Below, piece after piece: positions 26,585 through 35,780 of a DNA stretch of 64,000 nt; the stretch's first letter is position 1; the number at the start of each line of letters is the position of its first letter. Under the pieces are notes generated by a model. That model saw only the letters and a list, made by a program, of their open reading frames with translations. It had not been told where the DNA came from and searched no databases. Origin of the DNA: Halomonas sp. GFAJ-1 (GTDB lineage Bacteria; Pseudomonadota; Gammaproteobacteria; Pseudomonadales; Halomonadaceae); NCBI GenBank assembly GCA_002966495.1, contig CP016490.1:868001-932000 (forward strand), written 5' to 3'. The position numbers and the translations under genes are program-made.

Positions 26585-27934
26585 TTAGCTGGGCAGGCCC
26601 AGGATAGCGGTAGCTAGCGCAAAGTAGATCAGCACCCCTGACGCGTCAGCAATAGATGTGACCAGTGGCGCCGAGGCGGTCGCTGGATCAACATTAAACC
26701 GCTGCAAAATGAAGGGCAGAATCATACCGATTAGGCTGCCGACCATCACAATCAGTACCATGGAGAGCGCCACCACCATGGCGATTTCCGTCCCTGCACG
26801 GAAAACACCTACGACTGATACTGCTAACGCCATCGTCAAGCCAAGCCCGAGTGCCACGCCTACTTCACGGCCTAGCATTTTTGCCCAGTCACGGGTGCGT
26901 ACATCGCCGGTTGCCATCCCACGAACCATCAGCGTGGCAGCCTGCGAGCCTGCGTTACCGCCGCTATCAACCAGCAGGGGAAGGAAAAAGACGAGCGCAA
27001 TATAGGCTTCAATGGTTTCTTCGAAATGGGCAATGCCCGCGCCGGAAAAAATATTGGCAAACACTAACAGCACAAGCCACACCACGCGTTTGCGGTAGAG
27101 CTCAAAAAAACTAGCTGAGCGTAGGCTGCCCTCCAGTTTGCCCACTGAGACGCCTTTATGTATGTCTTCAGTGGCTTCCTCTTCGGCGACGTCCATCGCA
27201 TCATCGTAGGTGACGATGCCGACTAGGCGCTCACCTCCGTTAATCACCGGCAGCGCCAACAAGTCGTAACGCGCAATAAGTCGGCTTGCCTCTTCTTGGG
27301 GCGTATCCGCAGTGATGAAGACTACATCCTCAACCATCAGCTCCGTGATGGGCAGGTGAGGCGCCGCTAAGATCAGCTGGCGCAGTGAAACCGCTCCTTT
27401 TAAGCGCCCTAGCGTGTCCACACAGTAGATCTGATAGATCGTTTCTGCATCCGGCGCACTAGCACGTAGTAGGCTTAACGCTTCAGCAACGTCAATGTTG
27501 TCAGGGACAGCTACATACTCGGACGTCATTACCGCACCAGCGGTGCCTTCCTCATAGCTGGCTAGTTTGCGCAGATCATCGCGCTCACGTTTAGAGAGCT
27601 GGCGAAGTATGGCCGGTTGACGGCCAGGCTCCACAAGGTGAAACAGATCAGCACGCTCATCTGCATCCATTGAAGAGACTAATTTTGCGAGCTCCTCATC
27701 TGTCATTTTTTCAGCAATATCGCGCTGCTGTTCGGCCTCTAGGTAGCCAAATGTAGAGCCACGCTGCTCCTCGGGTAGCAGCATCAGCAGAGAGAGCACG
27801 GTATAGGCTGGTTCATAGCGGGCAAAATCCGCAATATCAGCAGGCTGCATTTCTGAAACAACGTGGGAAATCGCGCTTTGGTCATTGCGCTGCATAGCGC
27901 TGCGTAATGACGCAGCTAATACGGCATAGCTCAT
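26585..27934 (-). CDS. mgtE: Magnesium transporter MgtE (copy 2)
   Basis: A 449-residue paralogue of the protein at 18122. N-domain about 1-130, CBS pair about 135-255, five membrane helices about 275-449. The pore aspartate is in LVTSIADASGVLIYF. The two copies share long stretches such as LLALPV and YDDAMDVAE. ATG at 27934 has CCGGAGGCG upstream. It heads a compact nine-gene minus-strand cluster and has a long leader full of inverted repeats. Confidence 0.95.
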   Translation of the reverse strand: MSYAVLAASLRSAMQRNDQSAISHVVSEMQPADIADFARYEPAYTVLSLLMLLPEEQRGSTFGYLEAEQQRDIAEKMTDEELAKLVSSMDADERADLFHLVEPGRQPAILRQLSKRERDDLRKLASYEEGTAGAVMTSEYVAVPDNIDVAEALSLLRASAPDAETIYQIYCVDTLGRLKGAVSLRQLILAAPHLPITELMVEDVVFITADTPQEEASRLIARYDLLALPVINGGERLVGIVTYDDAMDVAEEEATEDIHKGVSVGKLEGSLRSASFFELYRKRVVWLVLLVFANIFSGAGIAHFEETIEAYIALVFFLPLLVDSGGNAGSQAATLMVRGMATGDVRTRDWAKMLGREVGVALGLGLTMALAVSVVGVFRAGTEIAMVVALSMVLIVMVGSLIGMILPFILQRFNVDPATASAPLVTSIADASGVLIYFALATAILGLPS

Positions 27935-28300
27935 GTGTCGCCTCCGGAATATCCGTTTTAAAGGCGAGACAACCCTGTCTTATAACGCTTATAAGTTTGC
28001 AAGCGTTATAAGAGTGTTATAAATCCACGGCGCTTAAGGGAGTGTTAGGATAGTTAGCAATGATCTTTCTTGTGATCATGGGCTTAACTATCACTATGCA
28101 TCATCTTAAACGCAGTACGATCAATTATTGGTAATGGCGAGTAACACAGTTACCTCGCGATGAGCGCGAGGCAGCAAGTAAGGTAGGCAAAATAAGAGGT
28201 GTCAGGCTACGATAGCCTGAAAGAGCAGAGAGCGCTTAAAGGCTAGTCGTATGCGCTAACGGGCCAAGCCTATAGGCTGCCTCACGCATGCATAATCGAC
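27935..28300 (-). promoter_or_regulatory. Structured leader region upstream of mgtE2
   Basis: Gene-free DNA with many inverted repeats in the 5' region of mgtE2. They are: 13 bp TCTTATAACGCTT (27978-27990 with 28001-28013); GATAGTTA with TAACTATC (28049-28092) enclosing ATGATC/GATCAT; GTAAC/GTTAC (28141-28153); CCTCGCG/CGCGAGG (28153-28171); TCAGGCTA/TAGCCTGA (28202-28220); AGCGC/GCGCT (28231-28257); and a 12-bp palindrome at 28267-28278. This suggests a folded RNA leader, possibly Mg2+-responsive. I could not match it to an M-box with confidence. Confidence 0.5.
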
Positions 28301-28552
28301 TACTGGGATCTTCCATGGGCTGCTCTCGTAACCTCGTTAATCAATTAGAAAGGTAATCGTCTATAAGTTAGACGCTGTAGCGATGAGCTTTTTAATACTG
28401 CTTTATTTAAAAACACTACTAAAAAGCAGCGCCATGCTAAAAGCCCCCACAAACGATGTCAATGTTTTAAAATTTGCAGGCGGACAGCACCTCATCTGAC
28501 GTGTATTCTTGTGTCCATTCTCGCTTACTATTCACTGACATTGGGATGCCGT
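28301..28552. other. AT-rich non-coding gap before uppP
   Basis: About 250 bases without a supportable gene. It must hold the uppP promoter, but no clear -35/-10 pair was recognised. A 7-bp inverted repeat with an 18-base loop (CTGCTTT at 28398-28404, AAAGCAG at 28423-28429) is the only structure noted. Confidence 0.4.
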
Positions 28553-29353
28553 ATGGATTGGCTACAAGTTGTTGTATTAGCGGTAGTTCAGGGATTGACC
28601 GAGTTCCTGCCAATTTCAAGCTCAGCCCACCTAATTCTAGTGCCGGTGCTCACTGCCTGGGAAGACCAAGGCTTAGCTTTTGATGTTGCCCTTCATTTAG
28701 GGAGCTTAGCCGCCGTTATTCTTTACTTTAGATATGAAATTTTGCGGATGCTCAAAAGCAGCGTCACCGCTCTACAGGGTAAAGGGGTCGATGAAGACGC
28801 CCGGTTAGGATTCTGGGTGGCGCTAGCGACATTACCCGTTTGTGTCATAGGCTTTTTAAGCCGTGATTTGATAGCAGACCAGATGCGCTCAACGTTGATT
28901 ATCGGCATCAGTCTCATTGGTTTTGGACTGCTGTTAGGGTATGCCGACTGGAAAAAGCGCGGGACACGTAGTGAATATAGCCTGGGCCTGAAAGATGTAC
29001 TGATTATCGGCTTTGCCCAGGCGCTGGCGCTGATTCCAGGCACCTCGCGTTCCGGTATTACCATTACCGCTGCGCTGCTGGTGGGCATGAGCCGAGAAGG
29101 GGCGGCACGCTTCTCTTTCCTGCTTTCTATTCCAGTGATTATTTTGGCAGGTGGCTTGGAAGTGGTCGGGCTGATTCAAAACCCCGAACTGATCGATTGG
29201 CCGGCTATGTTGATGGGCGCTCTGCTATCAGGCATCAGTGCTTACCTCTGCATACACTACTTCCTCGTTATTATTAAAAAGCTGGGGATGCAGCCGTTTG
29301 TAGTGTACCGGGTGCTGTTTGGTGCTTGGCTACTGTGGTTTTTCCACTTTTAA
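28553..29353 (+). CDS. uppP: Undecaprenyl-diphosphatase UppP (BacA)
   Basis: A 266-residue inner-membrane phosphatase that recycles undecaprenyl pyrophosphate for cell-wall synthesis. The two family motifs are EGLTEFLPISS-like (here QGLTEFLPISSSAHL, starting near residue 12) and PGTSRSGIT near 160-170. ATG at 28553 is used because the family begins close to this point; a GTG at 28511 in frame would add 14 unlikely residues. Confidence 0.96.
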   Translation: MDWLQVVVLAVVQGLTEFLPISSSAHLILVPVLTAWEDQGLAFDVALHLGSLAAVILYFRYEILRMLKSSVTALQGKGVDEDARLGFWVALATLPVCVIGFLSRDLIADQMRSTLIIGISLIGFGLLLGYADWKKRGTRSEYSLGLKDVLIIGFAQALALIPGTSRSGITITAALLVGMSREGAARFSFLLSIPVIILAGGLEVVGLIQNPELIDWPAMLMGALLSGISAYLCIHYFLVIIKKLGMQPFVVYRVLFGAWLLWFFHF

Positions 29354-29384
29354 TACGCATACCTAATTGTTCAAGGGAAATATA

Positions 29385-30506
29385 ATGAATCGCTACCACC
29401 GTTTGTCAGGTGCTGTCGGCGTAGTGCTGCTAGCCACTTTCTTACTTGCAGGCTGTTCAGAAAACGATCGCCCCCTGGATGCTCCCGTTCGTTTTGAAGG
29501 CGCTATCTTTGGCTCTTTCTATCAGGTAACGGTGATGGATCCGTTGACCCAAGGCGAGGCTAACGCGCTTGAAGAGGGGTTCCTGGCAGAGCTTGAGAGC
29601 GTTGATCAAGCGATGTCGACCTATCGTGACGATGCAGAGCTGATTGCCTTTAACGAGGCACCCCTCAACGAGTGGCAGCCCCTCTCTAATGAATTGATTG
29701 AAGTGCTCTCTATTAGTCGGTCGGTATCCGAGGAGAGTGGCGGTGCGTTCGATATTACCGTGGGCGGTTTGGTCAATTTATGGAGTTTTGGCCCAGAAGC
29801 CCGCCCGGAAGAAGTGCCTTCTGAGGACGAGCTAAACGAGCGCTTAGCTATCGTAGGGTATGACGCGATCGACGTAGACACCCAAAGCATGCAGGCGCGG
29901 CGTACGCGTGATGTATTCGCCGACCTGTCTGGCGTTGCTAAAGGCCACGGTGTCGACCGCGTAGCTGCCTACCTTGATCAACAGGGCATCGAGCACTACT
30001 TGGTGAACCTAGGGGGAGACATTATTGCGCGTGGTTATCGCCATCCTGATGAGCAAACACCGTGGCGTATCGGCATCGAAGTACCTCATACGGGGCCGCA
30101 GGAGGCGCAACATATACTGCCACTGGACAATATGTCGTTGGCGACTTCAGGCGATTACCGCAACTATTTTGAGGAAGATGGCGAGCGCTACTCGCACACC
30201 ATCGACCCGCGCACCGGCCGCCCGGTCAATAACCGTTTAGCGTCTGTTTCCGTGTTTCACCCTTCTAATGCGTGGGCCGATGCCTGGGCCACCGCGCTAA
30301 CCGTAACCGGCAGTGAAGCCGGTATGCAGCTGGCACTGGAGCACGATCTAAATGCGCTGTTGTTAATTAAAATTGATGAAGGCCAATGGCAAAGCCTTGG
30401 CACCCCCGCATTTATCAACTATTTCGGTGACGCGCTGGTGGAGGAACTAGGTATTGATGCCTGGGAAGACCCGTCTGCCCCACGCCAAACGGCCACAGGT
30501 GAATAA
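29385..30506 (+). CDS. apbE: FAD:protein FMN transferase lipoprotein ApbE
   Basis: A 373-residue periplasmic lipoprotein that flavinylates proteins such as NqrB/NqrC or RnfG/RnfD. The lipobox LLAGC places the lipidated cysteine at C24. The ApbE fold is recognised by AMSTYRDDAELIAFNE, SGVAKGHGVD, HTIDPRTGRPV and NAWADAWATAL with metal-binding aspartates. ATG at 29385 follows AAGGGA. No target flavoprotein operon is in the window. Confidence 0.94.
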   Translation: MNRYHRLSGAVGVVLLATFLLAGCSENDRPLDAPVRFEGAIFGSFYQVTVMDPLTQGEANALEEGFLAELESVDQAMSTYRDDAELIAFNEAPLNEWQPLSNELIEVLSISRSVSEESGGAFDITVGGLVNLWSFGPEARPEEVPSEDELNERLAIVGYDAIDVDTQSMQARRTRDVFADLSGVAKGHGVDRVAAYLDQQGIEHYLVNLGGDIIARGYRHPDEQTPWRIGIEVPHTGPQEAQHILPLDNMSLATSGDYRNYFEEDGERYSHTIDPRTGRPVNNRLASVSVFHPSNAWADAWATALTVTGSEAGMQLALEHDLNALLLIKIDEGQWQSLGTPAFINYFGDALVEELGIDAWEDPSAPRQTATGE

Positions 30507-30507
30507 G

Positions 30508-31875
30508 ATGCAAGACCTCGATATTGTCATCCTTGCCGCGGGAAAAGGCACCCGCATGCGCTCGCAAACGCCCAAAGTACTTCACACCTTGGCAGGCAAG
30601 CCCATGGTACAACACGTGCTGGATACGGCGGCTGGGCTTAACCCAACGCGTACCCACGTCGTGATTGGTCATGGCGCTGAACAGCTGCGCGAAGCGCTCG
30701 CTGAAAGTGCTGTTTCCTTTGCCATTCAGGCTGAGCAAAAAGGCACTGGCCACGCGGTTGCCCAAGCGCAGCCCCAGTTAGGTAGTGGTAACGTGCTGGT
30801 GCTTTATGGGGATGTGCCGCTGATTCGACGCGAATCGTTAAATGCCCTGTTAGCCCAGGTGGATGAGCAGCATATGGGGCTGTTAACCGTCACTCTAGAC
30901 GACCCTTCCGGTTATGGGCGCATTGTGCGTAACGAGGCAGGTGACGCGGTAGCTATTGTTGAGCAAAAGGATGCCGTTCCCGCACAGCTGGCGATTACCG
31001 AATGCAATACCGGTATTATGGCGATGACCAGCGCCCAGCTAAAACGCTGGCTCCCCCAGCTTTCCGCTGAAAACGCCCAGGGTGAATACTACTTAACCGA
31101 TGTGATTGCCATGGCCGCTAAAGATGGCATTAAAGTATGTACCGCCCAACCAGCCACCGCAGTAGAGGTTGAAGGGGTGAACAACCGCGCTCAGATGGCC
31201 CGGCTAGAGCGTGCCTATCAGCAGCAGCTGGCCGATAAGCTGATGGAACAAGGGGTTGCCCTTGCTGACCCGGCAAGGCTTGATATACGTGGCAAGCTGA
31301 CCTGTGGTCACGATGTATTTATTGACGTGGGATGTGTGTTTGAAGGGGAAGTAGCGCTTGGTGAAGGTGTGCGGATTGGTCCCTACTGTGTGATTAAAAA
31401 CAGCACGATTGGCGCCGAAAGCGTGATCGAGAGCCACAGCGTTATTGAAGCAACGGTAGCCGCCGGGCTGAACCAGATAGGTCCCTATGCACGGCTACGC
31501 CCCGGCACGCGATTAGCGGTCAAAGCTAAGGTTGGCAACTTTGTTGAAACCAAAAATACCGAGGTGGGAGAAGGCAGCAAAATCAACCATTTAAGCTACG
31601 TTGGCGATGCCCATTTAGGCAAAAACGTTAACATCGGTGCAGGTACGATTACCTGTAATTACGATGGCGCCAATAAGCACCGCACGGTGATTGGTGATGA
31701 CGCTTTTATTGGCTCCAATAGTGCGCTTGTTGCGCCGGTCACCGTGGGTAAAGGGGCTACCGTGGGTGCTGGTTCCACCATCGCTAAAGACGTTAGCGAT
31801 CAGGCGCTGGCTGTCACCCGTAGCCGGCAGCTGGAAAAAGCTGGCTGGCCGCGTCCGGTGAAAAAGACCAATTAA
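30508..31875 (+). CDS. glmU: Bifunctional GlmU uridyltransferase/acetyltransferase
   Basis: A 455-residue enzyme that acetylates glucosamine-1-phosphate and forms UDP-GlcNAc. The N-terminal pyrophosphorylase has LAAGKGTRMRS at 8-18. The C-terminal left-handed beta-helix has hexapeptide repeats and the NIGAGTITCNYDG segment. ATG at 30508 follows the apbE stop by one base with AGGTGA upstream; the frame open from 30454 overlaps apbE. It is followed 64 bases later by glmS, as in enterobacteria. Confidence 0.97.
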   Translation: MQDLDIVILAAGKGTRMRSQTPKVLHTLAGKPMVQHVLDTAAGLNPTRTHVVIGHGAEQLREALAESAVSFAIQAEQKGTGHAVAQAQPQLGSGNVLVLYGDVPLIRRESLNALLAQVDEQHMGLLTVTLDDPSGYGRIVRNEAGDAVAIVEQKDAVPAQLAITECNTGIMAMTSAQLKRWLPQLSAENAQGEYYLTDVIAMAAKDGIKVCTAQPATAVEVEGVNNRAQMARLERAYQQQLADKLMEQGVALADPARLDIRGKLTCGHDVFIDVGCVFEGEVALGEGVRIGPYCVIKNSTIGAESVIESHSVIEATVAAGLNQIGPYARLRPGTRLAVKAKVGNFVETKNTEVGEGSKINHLSYVGDAHLGKNVNIGAGTITCNYDGANKHRTVIGDDAFIGSNSALVAPVTVGKGATVGAGSTIAKDVSDQALAVTRSRQLEKAGWPRPVKKTN

Positions 31876-31939
31876 TTCGGCCGGTTATTTACTTTATTAG
31901 TGTTCTAAAAGCGCGCTAAAACGCCAAGGAGAATCGTCT

Positions 31940-33778
31940 ATGTGTGGCATCGTCGCTGCGGTTGCGCAACGTAATGTGCAAGGAATCTTGCTAGAAGGGC
32001 TTAAACGCCTAGAGTACCGCGGTTACGACTCATCTGGCATGACGGTGCTTCATGACGGCGCGCTAACCCGTCATCGCGCTTTGGGGAAAGTGGTAGCCCT
32101 TGAAGAGCAGCTAGCCAAGTCGGCGCTGCCCGGCGTCGCCGGTATCGCCCATACCCGCTGGGCTACCCATGGCAAGCCTTCTGAAGCCAATGCTCATCCG
32201 CACCATAGTAGCGACCAGGTTGCCGTGGTGCACAACGGTATTATCGAGAACTACGAACACATTAAGGCAACGCTTCAAGCGAGCGGTTATACCTTTACCT
32301 CAGAAACCGATACCGAAGTTATTGCCCACCTGCTGGCAGATAAACTGCAAAGCGGGTTGGGTCTGTTTGAGGCCATCCAGCAGGTTGTGAATGGGTTGGG
32401 CGGCGCTTATGCACTGGGCGTAATGAGTGCTGCTGAGCCGGGCATCGTCGTTGGCGCACGCCAGGGCAGCCCGCTCGTCGTGGGCGTGGGAATTGATGAG
32501 GCATTTTTAGCCTCTGACCCGCTGGCGCTTTTGCAGGTCACCGACCGCTTTATCTACCTAGAGGAGGGCGATTTAGTAGAACTTGGCGAGCAAGGGTCTA
32601 TTCGCATTGTGGATCACCAGGGCAATGGGGTAGAACGGCCCATTCATACCTTTGAACACGGTGACGGCGCCGCTAGTAAAGGCGATTACCGCCACTACAT
32701 GCTGAAAGAGATTTTTGAGCAGCCGGAGGTGATCAACGCTGCCCTTGAAGGCCGTTTAAGTGCTAGCAGCGTGCTGGTGGAAAGCTTCGGCCCAGAGGCT
32801 CAGGCGCTGTTTGAAAACACCCGCCATATTCATATTATTGCCTGCGGCACCAGCTATCATGCGGGGTTAGTGGCGCGCTACTGGCTTGAGCGCTACGCTG
32901 GGGTTCCGGTGCAGGTAGAAGTGGCCTCTGAGTATCGCTACCGCCACCCTGTAGTGCCCGAAGGCACGCTCTTTGTCACCCTATCTCAGTCGGGAGAAAC
33001 CGCCGATACCTTGGCCGCGCTCCGCTTTGCCAAAACGCTCAACTACCTAGGTACCTTGGCGATTTGTAACGTACCAGGCAGCTCGTTGGTGCGTGAGTCC
33101 AATATGGCGCTGATGACCCGGGCAGGCCCGGAAATTGGCGTAGCTTCTACCAAAGCGTTCACCACACAGTTAGTCGCCCTGATGCTGCTGACGCTCTCGG
33201 TGAGCAAAGCCAAAGGTCAGCCCGAAAAAACCGACTTGATCGCTGAGATCGTCACGGCACTGCGTCAGCTACCCGCGCTTTGCCAACAGGTTTTAGCGCT
33301 GGATAGCCAAATTGAAGCACTCTCGCAGGCGTTTGCTGAAAAGCACCACGCGCTGTTTTTAGGCCGTGGCGCCCACTACCCCATCGCACTTGAAGGGGCG
33401 CTTAAGTTGAAAGAAATTTCCTATATTCATGCCGAAGCCTACCCCGCTGGCGAGCTTAAACACGGGCCATTGGCGTTGGTAGATAGTGAAATGCCGGTCA
33501 TTTCGGTTGCGCCTAACGATGACCTGCTTGAAAAGCTTAAATCCAATCTGCAGGAAGTACGCGCCCGAGGCGGCCAGCTATTTGTGTTTGCCGACCACAG
33601 CGTGGGTATCAGCGAGCAAGATGATATTCGTGTACTGGAGCTGCCCCAAGTGCATGAAGCGCTGGCGCCGCTTCTTTACACCCTACCGCTGCAACTCCTC
33701 AGCTACCATGTTGCCGTGCTAAAAGGTACCGACGTGGATCAGCCCCGTAACTTGGCAAAGAGCGTAACTGTCGAGTAA
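31940..33778 (+). CDS. glmS: Glutamine-fructose-6-phosphate aminotransferase GlmS
   Basis: A 612-residue enzyme making glucosamine-6-phosphate. The class II glutaminase domain begins MCGIVAAV with Cys2 as nucleophile after Met removal. Two SIS sugar-isomerase domains follow, with the signatures CGTSYHAG, SQSGETADT and the C-terminal AKSVTVE. ATG at 31940 follows AAGGAGA. No GlmZ-type control element was recognised in the glmU-glmS gap. Confidence 0.97.
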   Translation: MCGIVAAVAQRNVQGILLEGLKRLEYRGYDSSGMTVLHDGALTRHRALGKVVALEEQLAKSALPGVAGIAHTRWATHGKPSEANAHPHHSSDQVAVVHNGIIENYEHIKATLQASGYTFTSETDTEVIAHLLADKLQSGLGLFEAIQQVVNGLGGAYALGVMSAAEPGIVVGARQGSPLVVGVGIDEAFLASDPLALLQVTDRFIYLEEGDLVELGEQGSIRIVDHQGNGVERPIHTFEHGDGAASKGDYRHYMLKEIFEQPEVINAALEGRLSASSVLVESFGPEAQALFENTRHIHIIACGTSYHAGLVARYWLERYAGVPVQVEVASEYRYRHPVVPEGTLFVTLSQSGETADTLAALRFAKTLNYLGTLAICNVPGSSLVRESNMALMTRAGPEIGVASTKAFTTQLVALMLLTLSVSKAKGQPEKTDLIAEIVTALRQLPALCQQVLALDSQIEALSQAFAEKHHALFLGRGAHYPIALEGALKLKEISYIHAEAYPAGELKHGPLALVDSEMPVISVAPNDDLLEKLKSNLQEVRARGGQLFVFADHSVGISEQDDIRVLELPQVHEALAPLLYTLPLQLLSYHVAVLKGTDVDQPRNLAKSVTVE

Positions 33779-33807
33779 TTACTCCAAGTTCCACAGCGAG
33801 GTGTTTT

Positions 33808-34731
33808 TTGAACGCTACGCTTGTCGAATGCCCCGCCGCCCAGCGGCGGGAGGCGCTGCTGCATTTAGCCGCAGTACACGATGCCGCCTTGCAGCCTGGA
33901 TTGCAGGAAGCGCTAGCGGAGGTGAAGAAGACCCCTACTTTTAACTGGCAAGGCCTATGGATAGCCCAGCAGGCTGGGCGAATTGCAGCGGCGGTGTGGG
34001 TTCAACCGTTAGCCAACCGTACCGCTCAGCTATGGTTACCGAAGATGCTGGATAGCACGGGCCTTGCGCTAATAAACGTGGCGTGCCAATGGGCAAAGCA
34101 GCAAAGGATTACGCTCTGCCATACCCTGTTAGCGCCGCAGCAGTTTGCGTGGCAAGCGCCGTTGGTAGCCCAAGGTATGCGGCCTATGGCCGAACTTGAG
34201 CATCTTCGGTGTAGCACAGGAGGCAAGCAGCCTTCTACACCGTTGATAACCCTAGTTCCTTTCAGCGCGCTAACGTCCGCACAGCAGCTAACCTTAGTCG
34301 AGGCCGTTAGCCAGGACTCTTTAGACTGCCCTGCTTTGCACCAGCTGCTTTCAATAGATGAACTGCTGGCTGGCTTCTATACCAAAGCGCCCCAAGCGCC
34401 TGCTCATTGGTATCAGGTGCACTATCAAGAAGCGTGTGAAAAAGGGGTTGAAAAACAGTGTGTAGGCGTCTTACTGCTGGCGCCTTACCCTACCACCCCG
34501 CGCTGTGAACTACTCTTGATGGGGCTACTGCCTGCGTGGCGGGGAAAAGGGCTAGGCCAGGCAATCATCAAGCACGCCTTTGCGCTGGCGGCACAAACGG
34601 GGGCTAACGAGTTAGTATTAACGGTGGATGCTAGCAACGTGCCTGCCAAGCGGCTTTATGAACGCTGCGGATTTAGGTGCTATGCCCAACAGCGTTTATT
34701 AGCCTGGCATCCTGAAGAGTGGCCGGAATGA
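33808..34731 (+). CDS. GNAT-family N-acetyltransferase
   Basis: A 307-residue protein. The C-terminal part (about 205-300) has a typical GNAT core with the acetyl-CoA loop LLPAWRGKGLGQAI and then VLTVDASNVPAKRLYERCGF. The N-terminal 180 residues are not recognised and may be a degenerate second GNAT fold. Start is TTG at 33808 with GAGGTG close upstream. It lies 29 bases after glmS, possibly in the same message. The substrate is unknown. Confidence 0.85.
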   Translation: MNATLVECPAAQRREALLHLAAVHDAALQPGLQEALAEVKKTPTFNWQGLWIAQQAGRIAAAVWVQPLANRTAQLWLPKMLDSTGLALINVACQWAKQQRITLCHTLLAPQQFAWQAPLVAQGMRPMAELEHLRCSTGGKQPSTPLITLVPFSALTSAQQLTLVEAVSQDSLDCPALHQLLSIDELLAGFYTKAPQAPAHWYQVHYQEACEKGVEKQCVGVLLLAPYPTTPRCELLLMGLLPAWRGKGLGQAIIKHAFALAAQTGANELVLTVDASNVPAKRLYERCGFRCYAQQRLLAWHPEEWPE

Positions 34732-34922
34732 GCCACTTTTGGGAGAGCATTCGTGAATAAGGTTGAAGTAGGTTAAATTGCGGCGCTTAGTAGCATTTTC
34801 TTACTCTTTGGGTTCTCGGTATACTAGCCCGATACGCATGTCTTGGCGTTTCGACGCAACGGGTCGGTGCGCGCAGGGGTTAAGCACAAACGTTTTATGA
34901 CAATACTCAAGAGGTGGTGAGA

Positions 34923-35753
34923 GTGAAATCTAAGCTGATCATGAGCGGGCTGGCAGCCCTTGGCGTCATGGCAGGCACATCCGGTGCTTATGCCGACGAT
35001 GCCGCACGTGACGCAATGGCCCAGCGCCTAGCACCCGTAGGCCAGCTCTGTTTACAGGGCCAAGAGTGTGGTACGGCAGCAGCCCCAGCGGCCGCTAGCA
35101 ATGGCGGCGACAGTATTGATGGCGCCAGCATCTATGACCGTGTCTGTATGGCGTGTCACGAAACAGGCGCCGCCGGTGCACCGGTTCGTGGTGACGAAGC
35201 GGCTTGGTCTGAGCGCATCGAGCAAGGCTTTGCCACGCTGCTGGAACACTCCATCAACGGTATTGGCGCAATGCCTGCCCGTGGCGGTAACCCCAACCTT
35301 TCTGATGAAGAGATGGAAGCCTCAACGGCCTATCTACTTGAGCCAGTGATGGATGTGCCCGAGCTAGGCGGTGGTGATGCAGCCGATGATGCAGCGGCTG
35401 AAGAAACCACGGCTGAGGAAGGCGCTAGTGAAGACGTAGCTGCTGCCGAAGAAGCTGCTGATGAGGCCACCGCCGCTAGCGAAGAAGACGTCGCCAGTGC
35501 TGGTAACGGCTTAGACGGTGAAGCGCTTTACGGCACCTCTGGTTGTGCAGCATGCCATAACAACGGCGTAGCGGGTGCCCCCGTGCTAGGTGATGCAGAT
35601 GCGTGGGCAGAGCGTCTCGATAAAGGCATCGATACGTTGTATGCCAACTCTATTGGGGGTATCGGCGCTATGCCGCCCAAAGGTGGCAACATGCGTCTTG
35701 AAGATGAAGAAGTCATGGCCATTGTCGATTACATGGTTGCTGAAGCTGAGTAA
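34923..35753 (+). CDS. Exported dihaem cytochrome c (c5-like)
   Basis: A 276-residue precursor with a signal peptide ending near AYA (about 24). Two cytochrome c domains follow: CMACH at 75-79 with Met ligand M117, and CAACH at 208-212 with M250. Each resembles cytochrome c5/c-555. They are joined by a linker (about 145-198) made almost only of Ala, Glu, Asp, Thr and Ser. A further C43/C49 pair precedes haem 1. GTG at 34923 is 6 bases behind GAGGTG; GTG 34914 is less likely. It is probably a periplasmic electron carrier. Confidence 0.9.
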   Translation: MKSKLIMSGLAALGVMAGTSGAYADDAARDAMAQRLAPVGQLCLQGQECGTAAAPAAASNGGDSIDGASIYDRVCMACHETGAAGAPVRGDEAAWSERIEQGFATLLEHSINGIGAMPARGGNPNLSDEEMEASTAYLLEPVMDVPELGGGDAADDAAAEETTAEEGASEDVAAAEEAADEATAASEEDVASAGNGLDGEALYGTSGCAACHNNGVAGAPVLGDADAWAERLDKGIDTLYANSIGGIGAMPPKGGNMRLEDEEVMAIVDYMVAEAE

Positions 35754-35780
35754 TTCATAGCAGCCAGCGGTAGAGTGCGT

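Noticed and set aside
28140..28300. M-box (ykoK) Mg2+ riboswitch upstream of mgtE2
   Set aside because: Only a short GTGAGGC...CCTATAGG resemblance was seen and the rest of the conserved core could not be placed by eye. Reported as an unassigned structured leader instead.
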